Below, piece by piece: positions 1-9,014 of a stretch of DNA of 64,000 nt. Source of the stretch: Paracidovorax avenae ATCC 19860. GTDB lineage: Bacteria > Pseudomonadota > Gammaproteobacteria > Burkholderiales > Burkholderiaceae_C. Under the pieces are notes generated by a model, which was not told the DNA's origin, ran no database searches, and saw only the letters and a program-made list of their open reading frames with translations. Each line of letters begins with the position of its first letter. Position 1 is the stretch's first letter. A program made the translations under genes and the position numbers. The DNA lies in contig NC_015138.1 in NCBI RefSeq assembly GCF_000176855.2, positions 930,001 through 994,000 on the forward strand, read 5' to 3'.

Positions 1-1
1 C

Positions 2-355
2 CGCCGCATCAAGGCGCTGCCGGTGGTGGACCGCGCGCGCCGCATCGTGGGCATCGTCACCACGGCCGACTTCATGCGCCAGATCGACCTCGACGTGCAC
101 CAGGGCATCGGCGAGCAGCTGCGAGCACTGGTTCGCCGCGTGGGCGCGGTGCATTCCACCAAGCCGGAGGTGGTGGGCCAGATCATGACCCGGCAGGTGC
201 GTGTGGTGAGCGAGCAGCGCCCGGCGCTGGAACTGGTGCCGCTGTTCACGGAAGACGGCCACCACCACATCCCCGTGATCGACGCGGAGCGGCGGCTGGT
301 CGGCATCATCACCCAGTCTGACCTGGTGCGCGCGCTGCACCGGGCCGTGCGCTAG
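2..355 (+). CDS. CBS-domain pair protein, C-terminal part (probably HPP-CBS membrane protein)
   Basis: The reading frame is open from the first bases of the window, so the gene is cut at its 5' end. The visible 117 residues hold the end of one CBS repeat (LPVVDRARRIVGIVTTADF) and a complete second one running from QIMTRQVRVV to GIITQSDLVRAL. CBS pairs bind adenine nucleotides and regulate an attached domain. In Comamonadaceae this kind of tail usually follows an HPP integral-membrane domain, which would lie upstream of the window; that part is inference. The stop is TAG and rarD begins 9 bp later on the same strand. Confidence 0.75.
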   Translation, partial: RRIKALPVVDRARRIVGIVTTADFMRQIDLDVHQGIGEQLRALVRRVGAVHSTKPEVVGQIMTRQVRVVSEQRPALELVPLFTEDGHHHIPVIDAERRLVGIITQSDLVRALHRAVR

Positions 356-364
356 CATCGGCCC

Positions 365-1243
365 ATGCAGACCGGCATCCTCTACGCCACGCTCGCCTAT
401 GTGGCGTGGGGCATCTTCCCCGTGTACTTCCACCAGGTGGCCTCGGTGCCGGCGCTGGAGGTGGTGCTGCACCGCACGCTCTGGTCGATGGTGCTGCTGG
501 CCGTGGTGCTGGCGGCGCGGCGGCAGCTCGCCTGGGTGGCCGCGCTGCGCCGCCAGCCCCGGGTGGTGGCGGCCTTCCTGCTCTCGGCGCTGCTGCTATC
601 GGCCAACTGGCTGATCTATGTCTGGGCGGTGCACAACCAGCACGTGGTGGATGCGAGCCTGGGCTACTTCATCCTGCCGCTGGTGAACGTGGCCATGGGC
701 TATGCCTTCCTGCACGAGCGCCCGCGCCCGGGCCAGTGGCTGGCGCTGGCCGTGGCCGCGGCCGGCGTGCTGTGGCTCACCGTGCAGGCCGGCCGCCTGC
801 CCTGGATCGCGCTGGTGCTGGCCCTCACCTTCGGCTTCTACGGCCTGCTGCGCAAGACGGCGGTGCTGGGCGCCATGGAGGGCCTGGCCCTGGAGACGGC
901 CCTGCTCGCGCCGCTGGCCGTGGGCGGCCTCGCCTGGCTGGGCTGGACAGGGCAGGCCGCCTGGTTGAATGCCGATGCGGCCACGCTGGGCTGGCTGGTC
1001 GCTGCCGGGCCGATCACCGCCATCCCGCTGCTGCTGTTCGCGGCAGGGGCGCGCCGCATCCCGCTGGCGACGATGGGCGTGCTGCAATACATCTCGCCCA
1101 GCCTGCAGTTCGCGCTGGGCGTGTGGCTGTTCGGCGAGCAGGTGCAGCCGGCCCGGCTGGCGGGCTTCGTGCTGATCTGGGCAGCGCTGGTGCTCTACAC
1201 CCTGGAAGGCACCGTGCTGCGCCGGCGGGCGTCGGCGTCCTGA
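365..1243 (+). CDS. rarD: EamA-family transporter RarD
   Basis: The product is a 292-residue integral membrane protein with about ten hydrophobic segments, the usual size for RarD permeases of the drug/metabolite transporter superfamily. The N-terminus (MQTGILYATLAYVAWGIFPV) and the nearby HRTLWS motif are typical of RarD. The C-terminal half has the second EamA-like repeat, with TMGVLQYISPSLQFALGVW. It sits in the inner membrane; its substrate is not established for the family. It starts 9 bp after the CBS protein and may be cotranscribed with it. Confidence 0.9.
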   Translation: MQTGILYATLAYVAWGIFPVYFHQVASVPALEVVLHRTLWSMVLLAVVLAARRQLAWVAALRRQPRVVAAFLLSALLLSANWLIYVWAVHNQHVVDASLGYFILPLVNVAMGYAFLHERPRPGQWLALAVAAAGVLWLTVQAGRLPWIALVLALTFGFYGLLRKTAVLGAMEGLALETALLAPLAVGGLAWLGWTGQAAWLNADAATLGWLVAAGPITAIPLLLFAAGARRIPLATMGVLQYISPSLQFALGVWLFGEQVQPARLAGFVLIWAALVLYTLEGTVLRRRASAS

Positions 1244-1269
1244 GTGCTCTGGCCGCTGGCAGCCGGGCC

Positions 1270-1752
1270 TCAGTGCACCATGACCTTGGGCCAGAGATAC
1301 AGCAGGCCGCCGGTCATGGCCAGGTAGCGCATGAACTTGCCCACCGCCATGTAGGCCACGCAGGGCCAGAACGGCAGTTTCAGCCAGCCCGCCACGGCGC
1401 AGAGCGGGTCGCCCACCACGGGCAGCCAGCTCAGCAGGCAGGCCTTGGGGCCGAAGCGCTTGAGCCAGGCGAGGGCGCGCACATTGGTGTGTTCACCGCG
1501 GGCCTTGTCCACCGCCTTGTGGGCGCCCAGGCCCATCCACCAGCTGACGGCGCCACCCAGGGTGTTGCCCGCGGTCGCCACGAGGATGGTGGGCCAGAAC
1601 AGCTGCGGGTTGAGCTGGATGAGGCCGAACACCGCCGGCTCCGAGCCCAGGGGCAGCAGCGTCGCGGAGATGAACGACACCACGAAGACCGTGCTGAGAC
1701 CGTACTGGGGCAGCGCCAGCAGGTCCATGAGGTGTTGCATCCAGAGTTCCAT
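1270..1752 (-). CDS. yqaA: YqaA-family membrane protein (VTT/SNARE-associated domain)
   Basis: Taken from the ATG at 1752, the product is 160 residues with four or five hydrophobic stretches. It carries the VTT/DedA-like signature: ATLLPLGSEPAVFGLI, then ATAGNTLGGAVSWWMG, then PVVGDPLCAVAGWL. These small relatives of DedA are inner-membrane proteins without a settled biochemical role. The frame is open further upstream to 1836, but that extension is Pro/Arg-rich and unlike the family. An ATG at 1740 is an alternative start. It is convergent with rarD. Confidence 0.8.
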   Translation of the reverse strand: MELWMQHLMDLLALPQYGLSTVFVVSFISATLLPLGSEPAVFGLIQLNPQLFWPTILVATAGNTLGGAVSWWMGLGAHKAVDKARGEHTNVRALAWLKRFGPKACLLSWLPVVGDPLCAVAGWLKLPFWPCVAYMAVGKFMRYLAMTGGLLYLWPKVMVH

Positions 1753-2032
1753 AGCTGGCGCAAGTTTAGGGGGCCGCGGCGGGCCGGCCCTGTAGCCCGG
1801 CACGCCGTCGCGCTGTGGCAGGCAGCCCCGCGCCATAGCCTGCGTGGGGGCAGCCGGACAGTCCGGTTGGAAGATTTGATAAGCTGCGCCCCCACATGGA
1901 GCGCACCTGCTCTACCTGCACGGCCCATCACCATGTAACATTCGGTAAGGCGATGTGCGCCGCCGTAACGTCTTTCAAGCAGTTCAAGCGCCAGGGCGGT
2001 TCCCTGGCCGCATGGAGAGGGCATCCGTCGCT

Positions 2033-3307
2033 ATGGGTCTTGCCAAATTGTGGGGGTCGCTGCAAACGCGCGGGCCGGAGCGTTTTTCCAGTACGGAGGC
2101 GTTCTCTCCGAGCGAGGCCTTTTCCGAATTCGACGAGTCCGCGCAGTTCCGCGGCTCGGACCTGCAGGCCGCGCGCATTCTCGAGCGCCGGCTGGGCCGG
2201 CCCTACCGGCGCATGGTGCCCGTGTTCCTCTGCGGGCTCTACCTGGTGTGCACGCTGGCGTTCTATGCGCTGGGCATGGTGTCCGGGCCCCTGGTGCTGA
2301 TGGTGGCGGCGCTGATCGCCTGCGGCGTCGCGCTGGGCACGGCCTACATGCGTTTCGGCCATCCGGGCGAGGCCCCGGAGCCGGGGCGGATGCGCGACCG
2401 GCAGCTGCGGCTGCCCATCGTGGTGGCGTCCGCCGCCACCCTGCTGCTCGTCTTCTACCTGGAGCCCGTCACGCAGATCGCGCTGGCGCCGTTCCTCTTC
2501 GTCGCCATGTCGTACGGGCTGCTCACGATGTCGCGCCGCACGGCCCTGCTGCTGTGCGGCGGCATCGTGGCCGGCTATGCCCTCGTGATGGGGCTGCACT
2601 ATGCAGAGCGTGCCGACGGCGTGCTGCTGCGCCTGGAGGCCCTGCATTTCGTGGCGCTCGCGCTGGCCCTGCCTGCCTATGTGCTGCTGATGGGGCGCGT
2701 GCGGCTGCTGCACCGGCTGCTGCAGAAGACCAGCAGCGAGATGAAGTCCATCGCGGAGAGCGCGCGCCTGGATGCGCTCGGCTGCCTGAACCGGCGCTCG
2801 ATCCTCGCGGCGCTGGAAGAGCAGAAGCAGCTGGCCGACGAGAGCGGCATACCGCTGTGCCTGGCGGTGGTGGACCTGGACCATTTCAAGCGCATCAACG
2901 ATGAAATGGGCCACCTGTGCGGCGACGAGGTGCTGCGCACCTTCTCGCAGCTGGCCCAGCAGATCGTGCGCAGCGACGATTTCTTCGGCCGCTACGGCGG
3001 CGAGGAGTTTTTGCTGATCTTCCCGGCCACGCCCCTGCTGCCCGCGCTCAATACCTGCGAGCGCATCCGCTCGCAGGTGGAGTCGCACGACTGGAAGGAG
3101 CCGCTGCGCGGGCGTGTCACGGTCTCGGTCGGCGTCACGCAGTACGTGCTGGGCGAATCCGTGCTGGAGTTTTTCTCGCGCGCCGATACCGCCATGTACC
3201 TGGCCAAGCAGGGCGGGCGCAACCAGGTGGTGGTGCAGGAGCCCGTGGGGGCCTTCGCCCCGACCGAGGCCGGCGAGCCGCAGGTGCCTGCGCACGGCTA
3301 TTTCTGA
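2033..3307 (+). CDS. Membrane-anchored diguanylate cyclase (GGDEF)
   Basis: The product makes cyclic di-GMP from two GTP. From the ATG at 2033 it is 424 residues: a hydrophilic leader, about six membrane spans between residues 62 and 220, a short helix, then a GGDEF domain to about residue 405. The active-site loop is GGEEF (322-326), with a metal-binding Asp at D281 in VVDLDHFKRIND. RSDD at 313-316 lies the canonical distance before GGEEF and forms an inhibitory I-site, so product feedback is expected. No EAL domain follows. In-frame ATGs at 1955 and 2012 are alternative starts; 2033 was preferred because GAGAGGG precedes it, though spacing is long. Confidence 0.88.
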   Translation: MGLAKLWGSLQTRGPERFSSTEAFSPSEAFSEFDESAQFRGSDLQAARILERRLGRPYRRMVPVFLCGLYLVCTLAFYALGMVSGPLVLMVAALIACGVALGTAYMRFGHPGEAPEPGRMRDRQLRLPIVVASAATLLLVFYLEPVTQIALAPFLFVAMSYGLLTMSRRTALLLCGGIVAGYALVMGLHYAERADGVLLRLEALHFVALALALPAYVLLMGRVRLLHRLLQKTSSEMKSIAESARLDALGCLNRRSILAALEEQKQLADESGIPLCLAVVDLDHFKRINDEMGHLCGDEVLRTFSQLAQQIVRSDDFFGRYGGEEFLLIFPATPLLPALNTCERIRSQVESHDWKEPLRGRVTVSVGVTQYVLGESVLEFFSRADTAMYLAKQGGRNQVVVQEPVGAFAPTEAGEPQVPAHGYF

Positions 3308-3312
3308 GCGCG

Positions 3313-3327
3313 CCGGGCAATGCCCGG
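3313..3327 (+). terminator. GC hairpin after the diguanylate cyclase gene
   Basis: CCGGGC and GCCCGG form a perfect 6-bp stem around AAT, starting 6 bp past the stop codon. There is no immediate T-run (the next T-rich stretch is about 14 bp on), so it is at best a weak terminator or a transcript-end stabiliser. Confidence 0.35.
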
Positions 3328-3369
3328 GTCCGCGTCCCCTGCTTTTCATTTGCTGAAAATTTAAGCAGG

Positions 3370-3375
3370 TACAAT
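3370..3375 (+). promoter_or_regulatory. Possible -10 element of the dusB-fis operon
   Basis: TACAAT lies 47 bp before dusB at the end of an AT-rich stretch that stands out in this GC-rich sequence. The best -35 candidate, TTGCTG, is only 14 bp away, so only the -10 is called. Confidence 0.35.
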
Positions 3376-3422
3376 CCCGCCTCTTTTTTCTTCCGCCTGT
3401 TTTTTCAGCACTCCCGCGCGCC

Positions 3423-4484
3423 ATGCAGATCGGCCACATTCCCCTGGCGAACCGCCTCTTCGTCGCCCCCATGGCGGGGGTGACGGACCGGCCTTTCCGC
3501 CAGCTCTGCAAGGCCCTGGGCGCGGGCTACGCCGTGAGCGAGATGGTGACCTCGCGCAAGGACCTGTGGAACAGCCTGAAGACCTCGCGCCGCGCCAACC
3601 ACGAGGGCGAGCCCGGCCCGATCGCCGTGCAGATCGCCGGCACCGACGCGGCCATGATGTCCGAGGCCGCGCTCTACAACATCGACCGCGGCGCCGAGAT
3701 CATCGACATCAACATGGGCTGCCCCGCCAAGAAGGTCTGCAACAAATGGGCGGGCTCCGCCCTCATGCAGAACGAGGCGCTGGCCGTGGAGATCGCGCAG
3801 GCCGTGGTCGAGGCCTGCGCGCCGCGCAACGTGCCCGTCACCCTCAAGATGCGCACCGGCTGGTGCCAGCAGCACAGGAACGCGGTGCAGCTCGCGCGCG
3901 CGTTCGAGGACGTGGGCATCCGGATGCTGACGGTGCACGGCCGCACGCGCGAGCAGGGCTACAAGGGCCATGCCGAGTACGAGACCATCGCCGCCGTGAA
4001 GGCCGCCGTGCGCGTGCCGGTGGTGGCCAACGGCGACATCGACTCGCCCGAGAAGGCGAAGGCGGTGCTCGCCGCCACGGGCGCCGACGCGATCATGATC
4101 GGCCGCGCGGCCCAGGGTCGGCCGTGGATCTTCCGCGAGATCGGCCACTACCTCGCCACGGGCGAGCACCTGGCGCCGCCGCTGGTGGCCGAGGTGCGGC
4201 GCCTGCTGCTGGACCACCTGCACGACCACTACGCACTCTACGGCGAGGCCACGGGCGTGCGCAGCGCGCGCAAGCACATCGCCTGGTACGTGCGCGCGCT
4301 GCCCGGCGGCGAGGCGTTCCGCCAGCACATCAACACCATCGACGACTGCGCCGCCCAGTGGGAGGCCGTCGCGCTGTTCTTCGAGGAGCTGGGCCGGCAC
4401 ATGGACCGCCTCCCCGCAGCGCCGCCCGAGGGGACCGGCACGGATACCGACGATACGCAGGAACCACAAGGACTGCCCGCATGA
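3423..4484 (+). CDS. dusB: tRNA-dihydrouridine synthase B
   Basis: This FMN enzyme reduces specific uridines in the tRNA D-loop to dihydrouridine, using NADPH. The 353-residue product has the (beta/alpha)8 Dus signature: [14 protein letters not shown] near the N-terminus, [19 protein letters not shown] with the expected catalytic Cys at C100, HGRTREQ, the FMN-binding VANGDI and the phosphate-binding [11 protein letters not shown]. Its stop overlaps the fis start in ATGA, the same dusB-fis arrangement as in enterobacteria, so the two are cotranscribed and translationally coupled. Confidence 0.95.
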   Translation: MQIGHIPLANRLFVAPMAGVTDRPFRQLCKALGAGYAVSEMVTSRKDLWNSLKTSRRANHEGEPGPIAVQIAGTDAAMMSEAALYNIDRGAEIIDINMGCPAKKVCNKWAGSALMQNEALAVEIAQAVVEACAPRNVPVTLKMRTGWCQQHRNAVQLARAFEDVGIRMLTVHGRTREQGYKGHAEYETIAAVKAAVRVPVVANGDIDSPEKAKAVLAATGADAIMIGRAAQGRPWIFREIGHYLATGEHLAPPLVAEVRRLLLDHLHDHYALYGEATGVRSARKHIAWYVRALPGGEAFRQHINTIDDCAAQWEAVALFFEELGRHMDRLPAAPPEGTGTDTDDTQEPQGLPA

Positions 4485-4714
4485 GCAACAAGAACATCGA
4501 AGACTGCGTGCGCGAGAGCCTGCAGGGGTATTTCCGCGACCTCGGGGGCGAGACCCCCGACGGCATGTACGACATGCTCGTGCGCCTGGTCGAGAAACCA
4601 CTGCTGGAGGTGGTGATGAACCACGCCGACAACAACCAGTCCCGCGCCGCCGAATGGCTGGGGCTGAACCGCAACACCCTGCGCAAGAAGCTCGTGGAGC
4701 ACAAGCTGCTCTGA
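4481..4714 (+). CDS. fis: Nucleoid protein Fis
   Basis: The product is a 77-residue Fis-family protein. The C-terminal half carries the helix-turn-helix ([20 protein letters not shown]) almost identical to the Fis/NtrC recognition helix, and the N-terminal half should form the dimerisation core. Fis bends DNA and modulates transcription, replication and recombination. The start codon overlaps the dusB stop by 4 bp, and purH begins 29 bp after the fis stop, so dusB-fis-purH is probably one transcript. Confidence 0.93.
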   Translation: MSNKNIEDCVRESLQGYFRDLGGETPDGMYDMLVRLVEKPLLEVVMNHADNNQSRAAEWLGLNRNTLRKKLVEHKLL

Positions 4715-4743
4715 CCGACCGAATCCACAACCTTCCCACCACC

Positions 4744-6345
4744 ATGAACGCACTTCTCTCCGTCTCCGACAAGACCGGCATCGTCGAATTCGCCCGGGCG
4801 CTGCACGCCCTGGGCATCCGCCTGCTGTCCACCGGCGGCACCGCCAAGCTGCTGGCCGAGCAGGGCCTGCCCGTCACGGAAGTGGCCGAGGTGACCCAGT
4901 TCCCCGAAATGCTCGACGGCCGCGTGAAGACGCTGCATCCCAAGGTGCACGGCGGCCTGCTGGCGCGCCGCGAGCTGCCGGAACACATGGCCGCGCTGAA
5001 GGAGCACGGCATCGACACCATCGACCTGCTGGTGGTGAACCTCTACCCCTTCGAGGCCACCGTGGCCAAGGCCGGCTGCACGCTGGCCGACGCCATCGAG
5101 AACATCGACATCGGCGGCCCGGCCATGGTGCGCAGCGCCGCCAAGAACTGGAAGGATGTGGGCGTGGTCACCTCGGCCGACCAGTACGACGCCGTGCTGG
5201 GCGAGCTGAAATCCGCGGGCAAGCTGTCGGACAAGCTGCGCTTCGCGCTGTCGGTGGCTGCGTTCAACCGCATCGCGCAGTACGACGGCGCGATCAGCGA
5301 CTACCTCTCCTCCGTCAGCTTCGAGGCCGAGAAGCTGTCCGAGGCCTATGTGCCCGAGCGCAACCCCTTCCCGGGCCAGAGCAACGGCCAGTTCGTCAAG
5401 GTGCAGGACCTGCGCTACGGCGAGAACAGCCACCAGCAGGCGGCTCTCTACCGCGACCTGTACCCCGCGCCCGGCTCCATCGTCACGGGCGAGCAACTGC
5501 AGGGCAAGGAACTCAGCTACAACAACATCGCCGACGCCGATGCCGCGTGGGAGTGCGTGAAGAGCTTCGACGCCGCCGCCTGCGTGATCGTCAAGCACGC
5601 CAACCCCTGCGGCGTGGCCGTGGGCCTGGATGCCGCCGACGCCTACGGCAAGGCCTTCCAGACGGATCCCACCAGCGCGTTCGGCGGCATCATCGCCTTC
5701 AACCGCCCGGTGGATGGCGCCGCAGCGCAACTGGTCGTGAAGCAGTTCGTCGAGGTGCTGATGGCGCCGGAGTTCACGCCCGAGGCGCTGGAGATCTTCA
5801 AGCCCAAGGCCAACGTGCGGCTGCTGAAGATCGCGCTGCCCCATTCCAAGGGCACCCGCGCCTGGGACCGCGGCCGCAATGCCATGGACGCCAAGCGCAT
5901 CGGCTCCGGCATGCTGCTGCAGACGGCCGACAACCACGAACTCTCGCTGATGGATCTGAAGGTCGTCACGAAGAAGCAGCCCACGCTGGAAGAGATGGAA
6001 GACCTGCTCTTCGCCTGGAAGGTCGCCAAGTACGTCAAGAGCAATGCCATCGTGTTCTGCAAGAGCGGCATGACCATGGGCGTGGGCGCCGGCCAGATGA
6101 GCCGCCTGGATTCGGCGCGCATCGCCAGCATCAAGGCCGAGCATGCCAGGCTGTCGCTGCAGGGCACGGTGGTGGCGAGCGATGCCTTCTTCCCGTTCCG
6201 CGATGGCCTGGACGTGGTGGTGGATGCGGGCGCGACCTGCGTGATCCAGCCCGGCGGCTCCATGCGCGACCAGGAAGTGATCGACGCGGCCGACGAGCGC
6301 GGCGTGGCCATGGTGTTCAGCGGCGTGCGCCACTTCCGCCACTAA
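4744..6345 (+). CDS. purH: Bifunctional AICAR formyltransferase/IMP cyclohydrolase
   Basis: PurH performs the last two steps of IMP synthesis. The 533-residue product, the normal length, begins [20 protein letters not shown], the typical start of the N-terminal MGS-like cyclohydrolase domain, with [16 protein letters not shown] and [16 protein letters not shown]. The C-terminal transformylase domain carries [10 protein letters not shown] with the catalytic Lys-His pair at K284-H285, and [15 protein letters not shown]. The frame is open upstream to 4654, but that extension overlaps fis and has no family similarity. The gene runs directly into the inverted-repeat element at its stop codon. Confidence 0.96.
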   Translation: MNALLSVSDKTGIVEFARALHALGIRLLSTGGTAKLLAEQGLPVTEVAEVTQFPEMLDGRVKTLHPKVHGGLLARRELPEHMAALKEHGIDTIDLLVVNLYPFEATVAKAGCTLADAIENIDIGGPAMVRSAAKNWKDVGVVTSADQYDAVLGELKSAGKLSDKLRFALSVAAFNRIAQYDGAISDYLSSVSFEAEKLSEAYVPERNPFPGQSNGQFVKVQDLRYGENSHQQAALYRDLYPAPGSIVTGEQLQGKELSYNNIADADAAWECVKSFDAAACVIVKHANPCGVAVGLDAADAYGKAFQTDPTSAFGGIIAFNRPVDGAAAQLVVKQFVEVLMAPEFTPEALEIFKPKANVRLLKIALPHSKGTRAWDRGRNAMDAKRIGSGMLLQTADNHELSLMDLKVVTKKQPTLEEMEDLLFAWKVAKYVKSNAIVFCKSGMTMGVGAGQMSRLDSARIASIKAEHARLSLQGTVVASDAFFPFRDGLDVVVDAGATCVIQPGGSMRDQEVIDAADERGVAMVFSGVRHFRH

Positions 6346-6458
6346 GAGCGGCTGACACGACCCTTCTGGCGTCGTTGCCGCATCTTGTCGTACTACTCGT
6401 ACTGCCTGCGATACGGCGCCTAGCCAGAACCGCTTCGCTGGGTCGTGGCAGCCGCTCT
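6345..6458. repeat. Long imperfect inverted-repeat element downstream of purH
   Basis: Two 19-base arms (6345-6363 and 6440-6458; one mismatch) enclose a second inverted pair, TTCTGGC at 6364-6370 and GCCAGAA at 6423-6429. About 50 bp of non-repetitive sequence fills the centre. The left arm starts inside the purH stop codon. The element separates purH from the convergent effector gene. It resembles a dispersed REP/MITE-like unit; as RNA it could fold into a long hairpin acting as a bidirectional terminator. No T-run follows. Confidence 0.65.
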
Positions 6459-6509
6459 AACGGCCCGTCGCCGCGGCGCCCGGCCGCGTGGGTCCCCGCC
6501 CGTCCAGGG

Positions 6510-7541
6510 TCAGACCGTCTGGATCGACTGGCGCACGCTGTGCGTGCCCTGCACGTTGGCGGGGTTGCCCGCCATCACGTTCACCGGCGTGCGGCCCCCG
6601 TCCACGTCGGTGTTGGCGATGTGCACGGTGGATTGCCGGGAGTCGAAGCGGAAGAGGAAGGATTTCAGGTTCTGCGCGGTGGAGTCGGCGATGTCCACAT
6701 GCGCGGTGATCGGGTAGCCGCCGCGCGTCACGGCCAGTTGCCCGATCTGGTTCGCGTAGATGCCGCGCAGCTTCAGGTCGACGTCGCCGTTGATCTGGAT
6801 CGCCTTGTCATGGCTGTTCTGGAACGACGAGTTCGTGATTTCCACGCGGGCCGGGCCCGGAGGGATGCTCTTGGCGGAATAGCCGGCGCGCTGCGCATCC
6901 ACGGCCCGGTTCTCCGCGCCGTCCACGGTGATGAAGTCGTCGTCCGTCTGCAGGCCGTGCACGTTGTCGAGCTTGGCGTCGCCCAGCAGGTGGATGCCGT
7001 CGCCGCCCTTGAACTGGAGGTTCTTCACGGACGCACCCGGCTCCAGGATGAAGACCGGCAGATGCGTCTCCGCCGTGCCACCGCCGTTGAGCCCGGGCCC
7101 GGCGCTGAAGAGCCGGCCCTGGCCGTCGAAGGTCTGGCCGGCCTTCACGACGATGGGTTTGTTCACCTCCACCGTGCCCGTCTGCGCGCCGACCTGCATG
7201 TTCGCGGGCGGCTTCGCGGCATGGGCCGTGGTGGCCGGGGTGCCTGCGCCGCGCGGTGCGTGCGCCGTGCCGGCGTGGCCGGCCTCGGTGTGCGCCACGG
7301 CACGTTGCGTGGTGTGCGAGGGTGGCTGTGCCGTCCCGGCGGCATGCCCCGCGGCGCTGTCGCCGGAGCGGGACGACGGAGCGGCTCCCCCGCGCATGCG
7401 CTTCAGGAGGCCTTCGAGCAGGGTGGCGAGGGACTGCTGCAGCGCCTGGCTGCCGTGGTGCCGGGCCGCGGAGGCGGCCTGTTCCGATGCCGCGGCATGC
7501 CGTGCGGCCAGGGAGGACGAGAGAAAGGCGATGGGGTTCAT
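6510..7541 (-). CDS. PL3 pectate-lyase-domain harpin-like protein, probable type III secreted (HrpW type)
   Basis: Taken from the ATG at 7541, the product is 343 residues. The first ~110 are rich in Ala, Ser, His and Thr and look disordered, as expected for a type III export region. From about residue 120 a family-3 pectate lyase beta-helix follows: VVKAGQTFDGQGRLF, KNLQFKGGDGIHLLGDAKLDNVH, DDDFITVDG, DKAIQING. This layout matches HrpW harpins of plant pathogens, which are secreted and bind pectate. There is no Sec signal peptide and I see no cysteine, another harpin trait. A perfect PIP box and -10 element lie upstream. Whether it keeps lyase activity cannot be judged; HrpW proteins are often inactive. 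The frame extends to 7616, but that would overlap the promoter. Confidence 0.85.
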   Translation of the reverse strand: MNPIAFLSSSLAARHAAASEQAASAARHHGSQALQQSLATLLEGLLKRMRGGAAPSSRSGDSAAGHAAGTAQPPSHTTQRAVAHTEAGHAGTAHAPRGAGTPATTAHAAKPPANMQVGAQTGTVEVNKPIVVKAGQTFDGQGRLFSAGPGLNGGGTAETHLPVFILEPGASVKNLQFKGGDGIHLLGDAKLDNVHGLQTDDDFITVDGAENRAVDAQRAGYSAKSIPPGPARVEITNSSFQNSHDKAIQINGDVDLKLRGIYANQIGQLAVTRGGYPITAHVDIADSTAQNLKSFLFRFDSRQSTVHIANTDVDGGRTPVNVMAGNPANVQGTHSVRQSIQTV

Positions 7542-7607
7542 GGATGCTCGCGAAAAGTGCGGCGCCGCAGCGCCGGTTCGCCATGCCCGGTGCACGGCGT
7601 CGCATCC

Positions 7608-7669
7608 ACTCTGCACTCCGGAGCCGGCACGCCGATGCCGCCATGCGAAGCGGCGGCCGTGCAGCCGAA
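7608..7669 (-). promoter_or_regulatory. PIP box and -10 element (HrpX-type promoter) of the PL3 effector gene
   Basis: Read on the minus strand, TTCGG-N15-TTCGC occupies 7669-7645, a perfect match to the plant-inducible promoter consensus TTCGB-N15-TTCGB. Exactly 31 bp further on, CAGAGT (7613-7608) fits the YANNNT -10 element that accompanies functional PIP boxes in Xanthomonas, Ralstonia and Acidovorax. The ATG at 7541 is about 67 bp beyond. HrpX control is inferred from this geometry. Confidence 0.85.
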
Positions 7670-7700
7670 GCGCCTCCGCGGGCCCCGGCTCCGGCCCGGG

Positions 7701-9014
7701 TCAGCCTGCGGAGATCCGACGGAACACCTCGCGCGCCGCGGCGATGGTGTCGTCGATGTCCTGCGCGCTGTGGGCGCTGCTCACGAAGCCCGCCTCGTAG
7801 AGCGCGGGCGCGATGTACACGCCGCGGTCCAGCAGCCCGTGGAAGAGCGCATTGAACCGTGCGCCGTCCGTCGTCATCACCGTCGGATAGTTCCGGGGCA
7901 GCTCGGGCAGCAGGAAGAAGCCGAACATGCCGCCTTCGCTGTCCGTACAGAAGGGCAGGCCTTCGGCGCGCGCGGCGTCGGCGAGCCCGCCGGTCAGGGC
8001 GCGGGTGCGCTCGCCCAGCGCTTCGTAGAAGCCGGGGCGGGCGATCTCGCGCAGCGTGGCGAGGCCGCAGGCCGTGGCCACCGGGTTGCCCGAGAGCGTG
8101 CCGGCCTGATACACCGGCCCGAGCGGAGCCAACTGCTCCATGATCGCGCGCGGTCCGCCGAAGGCTGCGAGCGGCATGCCGCCGCCGATCACCTTGCCGA
8201 GCACGGTGATGTCGGGCTTGAAGCCCGGGATGTCGCGGGCATAGACGCTCTGGGCGCTGCCCAGCGCCACGCGGAAGCCCGTCATCACCTCGTCGAACAC
8301 CAGCAGCGCGCCGTGCTGCGTGCAGAGCTCGCGGCAGCGGCGCATGAAGGGCACGCTGGCGCGCACGAAGTTCATGTTGCCGGCGATGGGCTCGATCATG
8401 AGCCCGGCGATCTCGCTGCCATGCAGCGCGAAGGCTTCCTCGAGCTGGGCGACGTCGTTGTATTCCAGCACCAGCGTGTGCTGCACCACCTCGGCCGGCA
8501 CGCCGGCGCTGGTGGCGTGGCCGAAGGTGGCCAGGCCCGAGCCGGCCTTGACCAGCAGCGCGTCGGCATGGCCGTGGTAGCAGCCGTTGAACTTGATGAT
8601 CTTGCTGCGGCCCGTGGCGCTGCGCGCGAGGCGGATGGCGCTCATGCCGGCCTCGGTGCCGGAACTGACCAGGCGGATCATCTCCATGGACGGCACATGG
8701 CGCAGGATCTCCTCGGCCAGTTCGACCTCGCGCTCGGTGGGTGCGCCGAAGCTGAAGCCGTCGAGCGCGGCCTTCTGCACCGCTTCGAGCACGGCCGGAT
8801 GGCCGTGGCCCAGGATCATGGGGCCCCACGAGCCGATGTAGTCGATGAAGCGCTGGCCGTTGGCGTCCCAGAAGTAGGCGCCCTGGGCGCGCTGCACGAA
8901 GCGGGGCGTGCCGCCCACCGCGCGGAAGGCGCGCACGGGCGAGTTGACGCCGCCGGGGATGAGCGCCTTGGCGCGTTCGAAGAGGGGAAGGTTGAGGTCA
9001 GTGCTGGGTGTCAT
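7701..9014 (-). CDS. hemL: Glutamate-1-semialdehyde 2,1-aminomutase
   Basis: HemL converts glutamate-1-semialdehyde to 5-aminolevulinate, the C5-pathway entry to heme. The 437-residue product is a class-III PLP aminotransferase. Visible motifs are [35 protein letters not shown] and [10 protein letters not shown], with the PLP lysine at K274. Its start overlaps the end of thiD by 17 bp in the same direction, so the two form a thiD-hemL operon, and the effector gene lies downstream behind its own promoter. Confidence 0.96.
   Translation of the reverse strand: MTPSTDLNLPLFERAKALIPGGVNSPVRAFRAVGGTPRFVQRAQGAYFWDANGQRFIDYIGSWGPMILGHGHPAVLEAVQKAALDGFSFGAPTEREVELAEEILRHVPSMEMIRLVSSGTEAGMSAIRLARSATGRSKIIKFNGCYHGHADALLVKAGSGLATFGHATSAGVPAEVVQHTLVLEYNDVAQLEEAFALHGSEIAGLMIEPIAGNMNFVRASVPFMRRCRELCTQHGALLVFDEVMTGFRVALGSAQSVYARDIPGFKPDITVLGKVIGGGMPLAAFGGPRAIMEQLAPLGPVYQAGTLSGNPVATACGLATLREIARPGFYEALGERTRALTGGLADAARAEGLPFCTDSEGGMFGFFLLPELPRNYPTVMTTDGARFNALFHGLLDRGVYIAPALYEAGFVSSAHSAQDIDDTIAAAREVFRRISAG

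Noticed and set aside
1937..1965. A PIP box before the diguanylate cyclase gene
   Set aside because: Only one TTCGG half is present; the second half is missing at the N15 position.
1928..5021. Long minus-strand open frames across the diguanylate cyclase and dusB
   Set aside because: Both genes on the plus strand are unambiguous, and the antisense frames are His/Arg/Gln-rich shadows typical of high-GC DNA.
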